Shown piece by piece: positions 1 to 11,995 of a DNA stretch of 64,000 bases. The notes below the pieces were generated by a model, which searched no databases, was not told the origin of the DNA, and was given only the letters and a program-made list of their open reading frames with translations. Position numbers and translations under genes: made by a program. This DNA comes from Azolla caroliniana. Lineage: Eukaryota > Polypodiophyta. Location: NCBI GenBank assembly GCA_043228905.1, contig JBHGNT010000008.1, positions 19,282,001 to 19,346,000 of the forward strand, in the 5' to 3' direction. Positions within the stretch are counted from its first letter, which is position 1, and every line of letters begins with the position of its first letter.

Positions 1-34
1 TACAACATTTGGATGAAATTTATGATTTTAAACG

Positions 35-451
35 TTGTTGCATGGATGGGATGGGACTCTATGTAGGGCTCTTGCACTGCTTAATAATATAAGTTTTAAC
101 CACGTCTTCCTCATCAAAAGAAGTTCTAGCAGGCACAACCAGTTGATGTTGTATGCCAAACAATACTCATCTAGTTCACAATGGGAGCCACAAGAGGGAT
201 GTAGGCTCTTATTGCATTTTCCAAATGCGGTAATCCAAGGTGCAGAACAAATGTCGTATGATGACCATAAAATATTGGCTACTGGTAGTTCAATCGAAGA
301 GCAAAAGATATATTGGATGCGTTGCTTTGAAGAAAAACGCAAAAATATTGAACATACCAAAAAGTACGCTCATGATAAAGATGTTGAATGGTGGGGTAAT
401 TTCTTTAATCATCAACATACGATTTTAGATAACCACTTTTTCGGTTACTAG
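35..451 (+). other. Open frame of unknown origin
   Basis: This 138-codon frame starts with ATG at 35 and is open to a stop at 449-451. I do not recognise it: no catalytic motif, signal peptide or membrane segment is visible. It is rich in charged and aromatic residues near its end (EWWGNFF). It lies just upstream of another decayed coding stretch (691-1041), so both may be parts of one broken gene, possibly a transposon. It may also be a chance frame. Confidence 0.25.
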
Positions 452-485
452 CCACTCAGAAATCAATTCAAATGGAATATTGGTG

Positions 486-626
486 GCCCATCAATGGTGA
501 GCACGACTCGTTTACAATCACAAGATAATCCTGAATTGAATAATCTAGTTTGTCCACGACAAACTACAAGTGGTGGCCCATCAATGGTGAGCACAACTCG
601 TTTACAATCACGAGATAATCCTGAAT
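486..626. repeat. Short tandem duplication, ~86-bp spacing
   Basis: The phrase beginning gcccatcaatggtgagcac and running through gataatcctgaat occurs twice, starting near 486 and near 576, with only a few substitutions (cgactcg/caactcg, cacaag/cacgag). It is a local duplication inside the decayed coding region at the window start. Confidence 0.7.
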
Positions 627-690
627 ATCGCATGTTGCAGAGAGGAGATGGTAAGGCAATCTACATGAGCTACAAGTTGGTATGTTGGTT

Positions 691-1041
691 GCAACATTAG
701 TTGGGGGTAATAAGTTGGGTCATCCCGTTCGGATTGCTAAAATCACTGAAATTATTGAGGATGAAGAAGGCAATCAAGTTCAATTCATTGTGGTTCATTG
801 ATATCATACCTCTTCCCTAGATGCATTTACTGGGAAGTACTCTTTAGAGATGGTTAAGGATGTCAGAGTAACAAGCAGAAAACATAGAAGAAAGAATCTA
901 CCCAGCATGTCTACTCTAACGCTTGATAATGTAGACATACTAGTGTATGACTTCTCCTTAACCAAAACGGGCCATCTAAGACAGACCACAATCAAGATAA
1001 TAAAAGAGAAGATCCCAGATGGTCTTCCTGATGCAATATGA
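691..1041 (+). pseudogene. Decayed coding fragment, unknown family
   Basis: One frame runs from about 691 to a TGA at 1039-1041 and reads like real protein (alternating hydrophobic and charged residues, then a basic SRKHRRK stretch). A single in-frame TGA near 799-801 falls where a Trp (VHWYH) would fit, which a TGG-to-TGA change would explain. The order, a compact beta-rich part with GKYSLEM followed by a basic linker, resembles small chromatin-type or BAH-like folds seen at the ends of some transposon proteins, but I cannot assign it. Read as a remnant of a mobile element or gene. Confidence 0.4.
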
Positions 1042-2506
1042 GACAAACAAGGAGTATGTCTCATAATCACGGTGACGTTGGATTGCAATTGGATGAAAAC
1101 AATGCATTGGTTGCTAGTATGATGAGGATGAGACCTCACAAAGCTCTTCTAGTTTATTCGAATGGGTCGAAAGGGGAAGGCGTATCTTTGGGAAGTGATA
1201 GTTTTGATATATTAAACGTAAATATTGTATTTTACATCAAGATGGTGATTCACGAATATGTATAAATATAGGTGGTAGTCCTTTTGTAAATTGTGTGTAT
1301 TCTTTTATAAGTTTCACGTGTCGATTATTTATGCATTTTTTGGAAAGCCCTAAATTTTTGGACATGGTATAAATCCATATATTTTGATTCAATTGTTCAA
1401 AAACCTTTACACATGCGATACCCCTTTTTGTGAAATGACCTACTTTGTGCCTTTTTGGACGAACAGTTCTTAAAATGTGACATATTACCTATTTCAAATG
1501 ACCCGATGTTTATTGTAAACGTTGTGTAATTGGGATCCAATCCCACTAAAACTTATTGTAATTTGTAAGATTATAAATTTTTTAGTGATTTAATATAATT
1601 TACCTCCATTGCATTTACTTATTTCAGTAAAAATTTAAATACTTGTTCTTAGTGTGAATTGAGCAATAAAGGACAACAAAAATAGTCTTATGTGTAATAA
1701 TTGTAGAAATCCAAATTTCCCTCCATTTAGAATTTCTAGGTTACTATTAAAGTATTTGGTAGATTGTGGGATTTAACCACAATTCTATTGTTACCACCAC
1801 CAACACGAATTAATTAAAAAAATATTGTTTAATTAAAATAAGAATTATATAAGTTTAATAAGTATTACTAACTCCCAAAGAGTGGTTTAAACCTAAATTC
1901 ATTTCTTAAGCCATTGCAATCCACCTACTTGTTAATTATGTCTAACTCTATTTTAAGAATCGTGTTGCAATTGGAAGGAGCTTATTTGATGAGCACGTAA
2001 AGCAAGCCCATGACTAGAGCATAAGTTAATAGCAATCTCAAGCCGAATTCTCAAAGGCATTCATCGAGCCCAATCCTCCTATCAAAGTGAATCCTTTGGT
2101 TGAATCCTTGAATGCAATCCTCGAGCACACATTTTGAAGGCAGCCTTCGGCCCCAAAGCTCAAAGAAAAGAAGAGAGCAACACAAGAAAGGGAATATGAT
2201 ACTTGGATATAAAGTACGTGTTCTTCTTGACCCCACAACCACCCGAAAGGAAAACATCCGAGATCTTTTGATAGTGGCAATGCAAGTCAAGGTTCCCGAT
2301 GATCCCACTCAAACAGCACACATACACGCAATATACACGAAGGAGTTTTAATATATAGATAGGTTGTATTTGTAATATATATTTAAAGGCCATATTATTG
2401 ATTAACCATAAAAGCTTGTAATAGATACATTCATATTATATTATTTACATATACAATGCCCTTGTTCACTTTCGCATATAATCTCAAGAAGTGTTACATG
2501 TGTCGA
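1042..2506. other. AT-rich intergenic, nothing recognised
   Basis: No coding stretch, RNA gene or element end was recognised here. Open frames near 2038-2393 are short, overlap on both strands and have no family resemblance. Confidence 0.6.
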
Positions 2507-2940
2507 TTGATCCTATTTGCAATGCTCAAATTATGGGCTGTTTTTGTGGCAAATTTTGATATATCTAGACTACAAATACTTATCCTTTTTACAACTTCTC
2601 AAATTATGGGCATTTGTGATGACAAATTTTGATAACCTAAACTACAAGTGTTGATCCTATTTGCAATGCTCAAATTATGGGCTGTTTTTGTGGCAAATTT
2701 TGATATATCTAGACTACAAATACTTATCCTTTTTACAACTTCTCAAATTATGGGCATTTGTGATGACAAATTTTGATAACCTAAACTACAAGTGTTGATC
2801 CTATTTTCAATTCTGAAAGTATACACCGGTGGCAAAATTTGATAATCTAGGACGCAAATACTGATCCTATTTACAATTCTCAAATTATGAATCTTTGTGG
2901 CAGCAAAAAATTTATAACCTAATTTTGATTCCATATAGTG
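2507..2940. repeat. 72-bp tandem repeat, ~6 copies
   Basis: Units start near 2507, 2579, 2651, 2723, 2795 and 2865. Each follows the pattern 'tgatcct...caaattatggg...gcaaattttgat...ctacaa'. Copies 1-2 and 3-4 are almost identical as a 144-bp pair, so an older 72-bp repeat was re-duplicated as a dimer. The last two units are diverged. No coding capacity. Confidence 0.75.
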
Positions 2941-4397
2941 GCACCAATATGAAGCACAAGTGGGAAGCCATCATTTTCTTGCTTCTAACTTCATCATTGC
3001 AGATTGGGATACAGCCTTTTTTTGTTGCACCCCATTTTAAATTTCAATTTGTATGAAAAAAAATCACAACTACATAAAATTCAAAAAAGAAAGTTGAAAA
3101 CTCTCAAAAGAAGTGTGATATTTTCTTCCTAAACAACTAAAACTGAAATTGAAGATTATTGTGGGCTTCATTTATTGTAAATTTCAAGAATGAAAAGGCT
3201 TAAAAGTTCTATAAGAAGTAACCCTAACACTATTTGGCCAAGCATAATACTAATGCTTTTTGTTATACCATTATGATTTCTTTCTATCATCAATGTATGG
3301 TGCAAGTTGTATTATTTCACATGTTGTTGACAGTCATACCTATCAAATGGATGTCAAAAACTTGAGAAAAAGTCATATTGATTGTAAATTGCTGCAATGA
3401 AACTCCTCAATACGTAACAAAAATTGTAAGTTGACAATGGTGAGGGAGGTGAGAAAATCCCTATAGTACAACCATATGTATTTTTGCATCTCATTGAGAA
3501 ACATTGCTATTTAATGTTGTAAGTAAATAATGGGGAGTGAAGAAAGAAAATCTCAATAGTACAACCTGGCATATTTTTGCATCTTATGGAGAAACATGGC
3601 TATTTAATGTAAGATGTTACAAACTTACATAGAGACAACCTATACAACCTTCTATTGATAATAGATTTAACTGTTAAACTTACATAAACTGTCTCCAGCT
3701 GAACCTTGAGGAAAATTAAGGATTTCTCCAAGCACAAACTTTAGTATAGAGCAAGATAATACAGTTTGTATGGTTACTACATAAATTCTCTTCATACAAA
3801 CAATACATTGATTCCATAGTACCCCAAAGGTGGAATATTTCCTTAAGAGGTGTCCAACTGTACAGTTGTCCAACAATATGAGACAATTAAATGTCCTTCT
3901 AGATAGTAAAACACAAGCTGAAGGTTATGTTAACAAAGGGGCATGGACCTCAAGAACCACTTCTCTAGACTACTATTATGACCACATTTACCATTGGAAA
4001 AGCTGATCATTTATGCATCTGACCCACATGTATAATATTGCTTTGATGTGTATCAAAACTACATAAAGACATTTACGATGATAATGTAGGGTTCATGCAG
4101 AGGTTTCACTAGCAGTATGTAAAGTCACATATCCTTCTTGTGTTGATGTAATGGATAGGCAATTTGAAATTAAAAATAAAATTTGCAAATCATCAAAAAC
4201 AGTTGCTGAACTCACAAACATAAGTATATGGTTGTCAGGTTGTGGAGTCAGTTCCATATGGTGATGCCAAATTTTGATGTTTCTATATCAGGCAATATAT
4301 ATGTATGTTACACTTGGGATTCAAAAGGCAACCCAATTCCCACCCAAGAATATAAAATTATCTAAACAAAATAACCTCATGTTGCACCTGCCATATC
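2941..4397. other. 3' flank of the AAMP-like gene, nothing recognised
   Basis: AT-rich sequence downstream of the WD40 gene stop codon (4398). The part nearest 4397 probably holds its 3' UTR. A loosely repeated 'caatagtacaacc...tatttttgcatct...gagaaacat.gctatttaatg' occurs near 3463-3518 and 3555-3610, indicating a small old duplication. No gene seen. Confidence 0.5.
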
Positions 4398-4798
4398 TTA
4401 ATACTCAAAAGCACGGACCGTATGATCATCTGAGGTCGAAAGTATGTACCTTTGGCCCCTGAAATGCCACATTGGTATGAGTATCTAAGTGTTGTAGTCA
4501 TTCAATGCGCATATTTAAAAACATGGACATTCATGGGGAAAAGCAACATACTTCGATAATGCAAGGTCTAAAATAGCATCTTCATGTCCAGCGAAGACTT
4601 TCTGGCATGTTCCTGTGCGACTATCCCACACTCTTATCTTACCATCAATGCATCCAGTCAAGATAGTATCACAACTCTCTGACCAAATCAACTTTACGAC
4701 TCCCTCCTACAAAAGATAAAAAAATGTTAAGACAATTAAAATTCATTAAAATGTAGCCTCCCACCTTATTCATGTTTTGCAACAAACTGTAAAGAATA

Positions 4799-4864
<66 letters not shown>

Positions 4865-7800
4865 TTTTTTTATTTATTTTTTTTATTTTTTTTTATATAT
4901 ATATATTTTTTATATTTATTTATTTATTTGTTATATCTGAAGCTACTCTGAATTTCTAAAACAAAGAAGTTTAGAATCGTATAAAAATAAATCCTGCAGC
5001 CTTAACTACTATTAATTTCTAGAAACCAAGAACTTCATTAATATGAGACGGATTTAATGCATTTTAATCAGAGTCTTAGTATTTTATATCCCATCCAAAA
5101 TTTGTGAGACAAGTAGTTAAACAATGAACTATCAAAGCACAAGAATGATTACCTCATGTTTACATGTAGCCCTTGATGTACAAGTTTGTAAATCCCATAT
5201 ATGAAGCAAACCATCCATTCCTCCCGTGGCTGCCATAGGAAGGCTGAAACATTAACAAAGCCAAAGTTACCTATTGAAAGCCCAAGCTAATACAAAACTC
5301 TTTGGAGAATACTTATACCTCATACCCAACAAACCAAAATTTAGCATTTGGGCCTTAAACGTATCATGCATATCCAATTTGATTTATGCATACGATAATC
5401 GGATGATGCATGTACATTTATATGAAAGGTAAATTTTTAACAGTGGTATGTTCCATCAACCTGCTTGAAAGTCCAACACACTCAATTGATTTTGAATGGC
5501 CACTTAGAGAACCCATAACCTGAAATTCAATCAATTCATTTCCAGCAATCACTGAGATACTTCAATACCATAAAATATTGTGATTGACAATCCATATTTT
5601 TATAATACAATATTGCTGATACATGGAAAAATAGAAGCACCTTTCCTGTGCGGATATTGACAATATGAACACTTGAATCAGTTGAGCCAGAAATGGTTAT
5701 GCTAGAATCATTGCTGAAGTCAAGGCACGTTATACCTTCTGTATGAAATGGATATCCTACAATAGAGATTTTCCAATTAAACTAAAAAAGGACAAAATTT
5801 ATGTAATCCTTGCATGCATTTTACTTCAGTATTCAGTACATGTGTTCCACAATTGATGATATCTATTAACACCTTGTATAATATGGAGACATTCTCCTGA
5901 CTTTGGGTTCCAAACCCTCAGAGCAGCATCTGCGGAACCAGTGCATACAGTTTTCCCTGCGGTATTATAGCCCAGAAACATAATCTTCCATTAATAATTT
6001 TCAAACAAACTTTAAGTTTTTCCTGCAGTATTACAGCCAAATGTGAAACATAAAAAGAGTGTGGCGCAAAGAATAATATTCTTCACAAGAATCTTCTGAC
6101 TTGCAAGGAGAATGCATACATTACGTATCGATAGTTCCTTCTCAGGCAACATTTAATTATACCACATAGGACTCATTGACATACATATCTATAAAATCAG
6201 AATGGTTTCAGTAACTCTATATTTCAATAACAATATACAGTAATTAGCACTAGTACTGGCACAACATTATTAGCTTTCGGAAATTTCCTTCCTGAAATGG
6301 TAGCTTTTATTGAGAATGTATGTACCATCAGGAGTAAAGCCTCCACATGTGACTGAACCATTATGGCCAGCAAAAACAGAGAGACAGGCTCCGGTGTCTG
6401 CATTCCACATCCAACTTGTAAAGTCCTCTGATCCAGCTAATATCACATGTCCTCGAGGATGCCACCTTAGCCACTGGCAAATAAAGCACAGAAAATATGA
6501 TGTTACTCTCACATTAGAGTTAAAAATTTAATAAATACATTATATGCATCATCTCTCACAGTCTTTTTAGCAATACAACAATAATCCATGTGAGAAACGA
6601 AACCCACAAAAATGACTTACAATGAAGACAGTTATCATGATATTCTAGAAGTTATCAACGAGGGGTGCATTGATATATTCTTTGATATCCAGTAACGCAT
6701 ATAAAGAATGAGAAAATGTTGAAGTAGAATATGATCACAATGAATATGATTCTCCAAATTCTTTAAAAGGTAAATATGCAATCAAAATTCACCAAAATGA
6801 ACTTGTCGTGTTTATTTGTGGGAGGATGTTTCTGCCCAATTCCATGGAAGAAGCTATATTGTTCCATAAGCTTATGAAACCATATTACTGGTCTCGAAAG
6901 AAATTGTAACAGCTGCCTTCCAGGCTATAGCCCAGTTACATGTCTAGATAAAGAACATGTATGCTTAAGGTACGCACGCTCTCAACTTGTTTTTAGTAGC
7001 ATTTTCCACTTATGCTACAACATGGACCCAAGATTCAGGATCTCAACTACCACAAATACGTTTTTAAAAATTGGCAACATTTACTTTCAATCCTCAAAAT
7101 GACCGCAGTTTCTGAGGGGAATGTCGAATATTTTTCTATTGATTTCAATCAATCTTAGCTTATACATATGCCTTTCCGTGGCAAAAACGTCTTATGACAT
7201 GGTTCCAATATGTATGTCTTAACTTTCCTAAAATATTTTACTCCACTGAATGATTTCCAGTCATATGGGAAGTTAGCATTTTTAGTCAGTATTTTCTAGA
7301 CATACAAAGTTAAAAATTAGACATACGAATAATTGAATTCGTGTAGCCATCACATCACGAGACAGTGATACAAATACTAACTTAGAATAATATATAATAA
7401 ATAACGAGATGACAATTTATTGCTGTGGAATACCAGTCATGTTCCATTTCAAATTCCATACTGTTAATTCTTCTCTTCTTAGCGTATGGTGATTCACAGC
7501 TGAAAATGTAATGATAAAAACTACCTCAACAGCTTCACTTGGACCTTCTAGCTTGTTCTTTAGCACACCTGATGAAATATCCCAGATGTTGACTATGCCA
7601 TCCAAGCCCCCAGAAGCAAGCAATAACCCATCATAACTAAATCCCAAGGACCCAACCGAATCTGAATGATCTGTAAACAGGAAGGAAAAACATTGCCAAA
7701 ATGATAATTATTAACATTTGCTGAGAGTATTCATTTAAAAAAGGACATTGAGAACATTAATTAAAAAAGGAATTGAGAACATTATTTAAAGATTAAAATA

Positions 7801-9285
7801 TCAACAAAATTATCTAAGAGTGGCAAAAGCTCTGAAAGATTGCTATTATTTCCAATATTTCCTTGAATGCCCTGAGTTTTTGTTAATGTCCAACATAACC
7901 TTAGTCAACCCCAAAAGAGACAAACATGAGATGAGTTGACAATATATTCACTCATGTAGCACATATGATTGAGAAAAAGGGGTCAATTGAGCAAATGATT
8001 GCTCAAATAGCACATATAGTTACTGTTTCAGAGTTGACCATGGGCACCTGAGCGAATAAAGAAAAATTCAGGGTTATTTCAGAATTTTTTAACATAGCTC
8101 TACAGATCCTACTTCTCAGTTCAAGAGGAGGCATGCTGTCCCTTATCCTCCATATGTAGGCTTTATCATCACCACCACCAGTCGCAACTAGATCAGAATC
8201 TACTGGGCTGCATGCCACTGCATAGACAGAATCTGTATGCATAGAAACAAACAGCCCGTCATTTGGTTATTAGAAAGGTGTAGAATCTAGGCCATGTTCA
8301 GATCCATATATTCATCAAAATCTTGTGCAACCAATGAATATTAAAGTTCAAAAACTTGAATATTCCATTATATTTTACTTTGGCATGTACATACTGCAAT
8401 GTAGAGACTAGTGAGAGTGCGCATCTCCTTTCTACCTCTTCAGGATTACCTGAATGGCCAGTAAAAATGTGAATTGAATCATCCGCCTCTGCATCACCAG
8501 TTCCTAAGAAGTAAAATATTTTAATCATGAGTAAATATCTACCATCAACTATCATTTTTTAATTTATTAGATATAACAGGTCATAGACTTTTCGAAAAGG
8601 AGATTGAATTACTTTCTATGAGTCTTTAAACCTTATTGACATCCAATTCTGATCATGTTCTTATTTTATTTCCCAACAAAAATGCAAATGAAACTATACA
8701 CATAGTACATAGTATGGAACGAGGTTATATAATAGAAATACAGATTATAGTTGCATGTATAATTACTTTATGTAGTCTAAAACAAATCTAAAACCTTGAA
8801 ATAAAACAAAAAGTAAAATATATAAATCAACATAAATCAAACCTGAAGGAAACTATTGAAACAACAATAGTTTCCCCCAAACATACAAAGAGGTAGCAAA
8901 ATTTTGGCAAACAAAACGTAGGGCAAAATGTAGAGTATGCTGCAATCTTTGCTTAAGCTTCACCTGTATTTTCTTCATTGTCATCCTCATCATCGCCATT
9001 GCTGTCTTCATCTATTTCTGGAAGATCTGCAGTGGGCAAGGTAAAGTAAGAAGATATTTTCTATGTAATTTGAATAATAAAATCAGAAAGACGAGATGAA
9101 ACCTTCTTCATCCATCATGATCTCTTGCTCTACATCTTCTTCATTGAGATAGACAGCATCATCATCATCCTCGTCCTCATGCTCAATATTAGCGGGCTGA
9201 AAAGACATTACATAATCATACAAATTTTGAACATAGAGAGATATATAGAAAAAGAAAGCTTCACCTGAGGGCGATCAGCACCCAT
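4398..9285 (-). CDS. AAMP-like WD40 repeat protein (Sqt1 family)
   Basis: Thirteen exons on the minus strand join into one 403-residue frame: 9285-9265, 9196-9103, 9026-8964, 8503-8450, 8232-8113, 7670-7525, 6473-6326, 5956-5873, 5756-5641, 5519-5461, 5243-5153, 4706-4552 and 4458-4398. All introns are GT-AG and phases match. Residues 1-75 form a very acidic leader (runs of D/E). The rest is about eight WD repeats with signatures such as TGGGDD.AYIW, ASGGLDG.VNIWD, TGSADAALRVW and TGCIDGKIRVWD, ending in STSDDHTVRAFEY. Length, acidic N-terminus and repeat order match plant homologues of angio-associated migratory cell protein; the family includes yeast Sqt1, a chaperone for ribosomal protein uL16. 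I infer a soluble scaffold or ribosome-assembly role. The start was chosen because it gives the acidic leader in frame with a good first donor. No disabling change seen. Confidence 0.92.
4799..4931. repeat. Low-complexity CT / TTTA tract in intron
   Basis: (CT)n then (TA)n and (TTTA)n lie in the intron between exons 11 and 12 of the AAMP-like gene. Simple sequence only. Confidence 0.9.
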
Positions 9286-9429
9286 GTTGGAGACTTTAAA
9301 GAAACCACTGTTCTTGTTATATGAAACTAGCTGTTGTCCCACAATTAGCTGCAATATACTAAAACTCCCCAAAGGGAATGCCAAGGGAACACTCTTATTA
9401 ATAACTATGCAGATTCCCCTAAACCTTAA

Positions 9430-9469
<40 letters not shown>

Positions 9470-11995
9470 TAACAACAAAATATGTGAGTTCATATGGATG
9501 CAAGATATACAAAAATGATATGCACCACATGTGAGAGCTTGAGAGAGATGTGGAGGCTCACCCTTCACATATTCATTGGTGAAAATCTTCAATGCCAAGA
9601 GTCACTAAGGAACTCTGCACATGCTAAGTACAAATGTGGCACCTTGGTTCCATAAACCATACTTCATATTATTAAAAGAAACTTCTCATATCAGTCTTAG
9701 AGAAGATTTTGTCAAGTGTCATCAACATATATATATTTGTTCCATTGAATTTCCATTACATTCAGAGTAAGTTAAATGTATGACCCTATGAAATGTTTCG
9801 GCAAGCCTTTTTGTGAATAACCCAATTTGGGAGTACATAGAAATTTCATATGGTATTCAACATTAGTGAAGCGTCAAGACTTGCTAGGAGTACAAGGAGC
9901 CTGGTCATTGACCTTCAGGCGCACTCAAATGAACATTTTGTCATGAACAATTGATCAATCAAACACTCTTGATATTGTCATTAAGAGATAAATGTCCTCA
10001 CTACAAATTTTGTGCCGTGCAAATTTGTACATGTGTCATAGATAACACGTTTAATTCAGGTGTTTTGTTTTTCAACCACAATCGATTACTACAACTAGGA
10101 ACTAAAGAAAAAATGCACAAAACAGTGTACCTTTAGCAATACTAATGAAATTCAATGTGTTTCTTTTGGTCTTAAAAAAAACCACATTCTCATTTTTTTT
10201 GTCATACATATAGAAAAACAAAGAGCAGAGAACATATTCAAAGGAAGAGAAAAACAGATTTTTCTTTTAAAAAAAAGAGAGAAAATAGAGAGAATTCATA
10301 ATCAGAGAAAGAAAAAACAGACAAAGATACGTACTTCAGAGTGTTGGAGTGGCGAACAACAAATGTCGTGCGCAATGAATCAATCAGAAGGGAGCAGCGA
10401 GCAGCGAATAGAGACAGGGAAAGCAGTGATTGATTCGTGAACAACAACATAACATGAAAGAAAGGAAGAAGGGAAGAACAGGGAAAAAGACTTTACATAC
10501 ATACACACAAAGTTTTTCTAATCTATATAAATAGCCGGTTCATAAAATACATATGTTAATGTACATACATATGTATATGAACCGGCTAGCCATACGACTC
10601 CTAGCCAAGCCATAAGATTTGTAAAACAAAATCCAATTATCAGAACGGATTATATTTGAATGGAACTTCGTGTCTAAATATGGTTGAACAATAGACCATG
10701 ACATACCCATGTACAACTTTTCAATATTTTTACCCAAACTCAACAGTGATATATACTATGTATGTACTCTCACAGAGCACGCACCATAACTATAATATGA
10801 TTTATCATTAATTCAATCGATGATTGATTCTGCTTATTAATCATTAGTATTGTCCCCCCTTATATAATGATCGAAATTAATTTGTTAATGCAAGTCTAAA
10901 GTGTAAAGTATAATCAAAGTTCCCAACAAAAGCTTATTCAAATTTCGATGATTTATGCGAGAACATAAAAAGATCTAAAATCTAGAACATGGCCTTGATA
11001 CAAATCATGTTTATAAAATGAAACCAAGAGAGAAAAAGATGTAGGGTAGCATCTCTAGCACCAAAAAGAAACCAATTTTATTGATCAAAGACAAATACGC
11101 CAAATGCAAGTATAGCTACAATTTCGCATGATTTAAATTATCCAATAAACAAGAAGATGCCAAAAGTTGTAGGTAGGATATAGAAAAACACAATGAGAAG
11201 AGTCAATTGGGAGTACTTACAAAGACAATTTATAATGAACTACAACCATTTAGTATCCAATCTTGGATATGCTAGTCACACATTCCCTAACAATAAGACA
11301 TTTGACATTCATCACTTTCACCTTGACCTAACTACATTAAGTTCACATACAAATCTAAGAAATTGCTTCCTTCGAAGGAGCATTACATCAAATATCCTTG
11401 CAAGAGAAAACATTGCAATCACTACCGATTGGAAAGACGGATCTAATTAGTTAGAACCAAAAACTTTGATACATCAATATCCTTGGAAGAGGAAATATTG
11501 CAATCACTACCAATTGGAAAGACTGATTATTTATTAGTTAGAACCAAAAACTTTGATAAAATATCATCACATAAGGCCAAATCCAACCATGACACAACAA
11601 ACATACACACATCTACACATCATTATTGCTTTGCAAGAATAAATATTCAGAGATCTATTCCATTTATGGGAAACAGAGTAGTGAATTTTTCCATGGTACA
11701 CACAGAACCTGCATTTAGTTTCATGTGTAATACGTACAACTTTATTGAATTTCAAGATCAAGTTGTGTCCATCCATAACCAGACATAGTGATCAAGTCAT
11801 AGAAAGTGACACACAACCCTTCTAAATCTTGCTTCATTTATAACAGTTATTTAAGGTCAAAGCATATTTCCCTGAATTACAGAGACAGCCAAGAATCAAG
11901 AAATTTTTCTCCTGTTTCTGCAATTCTGCATATATTACTACTAGTACATTGCAAGTACACAAATCATATTACACATCCATGTCGCTTTCTGCTTT
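9286..11995. promoter_or_regulatory. Intergenic between the WD40 and E2 genes
   Basis: Contains the promoter and 5' leader of the minus-strand AAMP-like gene and the 3' flank of the E2 gene. A (CT)n run at about 9431-9465 and a purine-rich/CT-rich stretch at 10240-10450 fit the CT-rich leaders common in plant genes; the exact transcription start cannot be set. A short direct repeat, 'aatatccttg.aagag.aaa.attgcaatcactacc.attggaaagac', occurs near 11391-11436 and 11477-11523. No other gene recognised. Confidence 0.5.

Noticed and set aside
4777-4959. 60-codon frame rich in Ile/Phe/Leu/Tyr
   Set aside because: Low-complexity TTTA/TA sequence inside an intron, not a membrane peptide gene.
10238-10450. 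70-codon minus-strand frame upstream of the WD40 gene
   Set aside because: CT-rich leader-like sequence giving Leu/Ser/Phe-rich peptide; no domain and better explained as promoter or leader.
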